NCBI GenBank assembly: GCA_023953845.1
Contig: JAMLJC010000001.1
Span: 3,606,501 to 3,670,500, forward strand
DNA from: Rhizobiaceae bacterium
Lineage (GTDB): Bacteria > Pseudomonadota > Alphaproteobacteria > Rhizobiales > Rhizobiaceae
Direction: 5' to 3'
DNA length: 64,000 nucleotides
Below the pieces are notes generated by a model. It was not told the origin of the DNA. It did not search any database and saw only the letters and a list, made by a program, of their open reading frames with translations. Shown here piece by piece: positions 63,074 to 64,000 of the stretch. Position 1 is the stretch's first letter, and each line of letters opens with the position of its first letter. Both the position numbers and the translations under genes were made by a program.

Positions 63074-64000
63074 TCATCCATCGGCCAGCAAATCAGCCGC
63101 GAGAGTTCGCAGCGCATGCGCCGCAACCAGCGGGACCACTCCGTTGCCACAGAGCCGAAGCCGGTCCACCCGGTGGGCCAGCCCATCAGCGCCTCGACGA
63201 ACAGCGGGTTCAAGGTCCGGCGCGGCTCGGAGGCATCGCTCCCAGCCATCGACGTCACCAGGACCTGGCGGCCAAGCAGGCCGTTCACCGGCGTGTTGGC
63301 AAGGCTCGTCGCGCCATCCTTGTGATCGCGGGCCGTCGGCGTCATCCACATCCCAGCCAAATGGGTCAGGTCCGCTGTCCGCCGATTGCCCGCGCTCGGC
63401 TTGCACCCATCGTTCGCCATCGGCGTGGGCCACATTGCGGCCGTCGTCGCGAGGTTCATGCCGTGCTGCCCCGCGGCCTGCGATGGCGTCGGTTTGGTCT
63501 GCCGGTTCTCGTTGGCGCTGGCCCTTGGCGTCGGCCAGAGCCGCAGCAGTTCCGTCCGGTTCCCGCCACTCGAGCGGGTGCCAGAGCAGGCGCGCGGGGT
63601 CGGCCAGTTCGTCCCCCTCGCGGATGGCGAGAATGAAGAGGCGCTCGCGCTTGTGCGGCGCGCCGACTTCCGCCGCCGTGAAGAGGCCTGCCGCAAGGCG
63701 GTAGCCCATTCCGACCAGTCCGCTGGCGACTTCGGGGAAGCCGAGGCGGAGATGATGGGCGACATTCTCGAGGAAGACGAAGGGCGGTTCGACCTCGCCG
63801 ATGATGCGGGCGACATGGGGCCAGAGGTGGCGCGGGTCGTCCGCGCCCCGGCGTTTGCCCGCGACGGAGAATGGCTGGCACGGATAGCCCGCAGTGACGA
63901 TGTCCACCGCGCCGCGCCACGGGCGGCCGTCGAAGGTTCCAACGTCGTCCCAGACAACAGCCTGATCCAGGGACGCGTCTTCCATCCGCGCCACGAGAGT
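63074..64000 (-). CDS. DNA cytosine-5 methyltransferase, N-terminus outside the window
   Basis: About 309 residues of a C5 DNA methyltransferase. Motif IV is AGYPCQPFSVAGKRRG with the catalytic Cys, motif VI is VFLENVAHH, motif VIII is HKRERLFILA, and motif X is LRLCGNGVVPLVAAHALR. The region between VIII and IX is the variable target-recognition part. Motif I (SAM binding) lies beyond 64000, as the frame is open to the window end. Phage enzymes of this type shield the genome from host restriction. Confidence 0.88.
   Translation of the reverse strand, partial: TLVARMEDASLDQAVVWDDVGTFDGRPWRGAVDIVTAGYPCQPFSVAGKRRGADDPRHLWPHVARIIGEVEPPFVFLENVAHHLRLGFPEVASGLVGMGYRLAAGLFTAAEVGAPHKRERLFILAIREGDELADPARLLWHPLEWREPDGTAAALADAKGQRQREPADQTDAIAGRGAARHEPRDDGRNVAHADGERWVQAERGQSADSGPDPFGWDVDDADGPRSQGWRDEPCQHAGERPAWPPGPGDVDGWERCLRAAPDLEPAVRRGADGLAHRVDRLRLCGNGVVPLVAAHALRTLAADLLADG

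Overview
The window is GC-rich DNA from an alphaproteobacterium. The first ~15 kb look like a Rhizobiales chromosome of the Mesorhizobium/Aminobacter type: isovaleryl-CoA dehydrogenase, a sugar-type ABC transporter with an RpiR regulator, rpsU and a cold-shock gene, and an intergenic repeat resembling the rhizobial RIME element. The rest is accessory DNA in blocks: a copper island, a decayed phage/restriction patch, a metal and flavin redox block, and a prophage. No rRNA, tRNA, CRISPR array or phage integrase was recognised.

Region 1 (1-14.5 kb). A 3'-truncated ivd and an HmoA-like monooxygenase precede a divergent catabolic locus. Leftward from ~10.5 kb run a solute-binding protein, two permeases, RidA, an M81 (MlrC-like) hydrolase, an exported protein, a serine beta-lactamase-fold hydrolase, a HisC-like aminotransferase and an NAD-dependent epimerase. 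Rightward run an SDR oxidoreductase, the transporter ATPase, an RpiR regulator and a DSD1-type D-amino-acid enzyme. Together they suggest uptake and breakdown of an unidentified amino compound, perhaps containing a D-amino or hydroxy-amino acid.

Region 2 (14.5-30.2 kb). After rpsU and csp, a small basic gene is broken at a 33-bp sequence that recurs, in the same orientation, at 30.1 kb. Between the two copies lie a DDE transposase, an ATP-grasp-like protein, a c-type cytochrome, and a copper set: multicopper oxidase, CopA-type ATPase behind a CueR-like operator, DUF411 protein, two small Cys/His-rich exported proteins, and a DUF305/beta-propeller fusion. Then come remnants of the end of a phage tail operon, a 5'-truncated hsdS and a HEPN-like gene.

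Region 3 (30.2-40.2 kb). A VIT-family transporter and a P1B ATPase with an unusual TPC motif are followed by ApbE, a PepSY/flavodoxin/ferredoxin-reductase membrane protein, a DUF2271 protein, a poly-aspartate exported protein, cytochrome b561, a PepSY protein and a divergent two-component system. ApbE flavinylation motifs in the DUF2271 protein (TGAS) and in a predicted periplasmic loop of the PepSY reductase (SGAT) suggest a flavinylated extracytoplasmic electron-transfer chain. A repeated motif next to the two-component genes may be the response-regulator site.

Region 4 (40.2-64 kb). This is a siphovirus-type prophage, transcribed mostly leftward. It combines lambda-like packaging and head genes (TerS, GpA-type TerL, gpW, portal, fused prohead protease-capsid, DUF2190, connector) with a gene-transfer-agent-like tail (tail tube, chaperones with a -1 frameshift site, tape measure, DUF2460, DUF2163, NlpC/P60, megatron, DUF2793 fibre) and lysis genes (M15 endolysin and nested spanins). 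A reversed cargo gene with motifs resembling uracil-DNA glycosylases sits inside the tail module. The right end carries DUF3489, DUF7220 and a partial cytosine methyltransferase that runs off the window.
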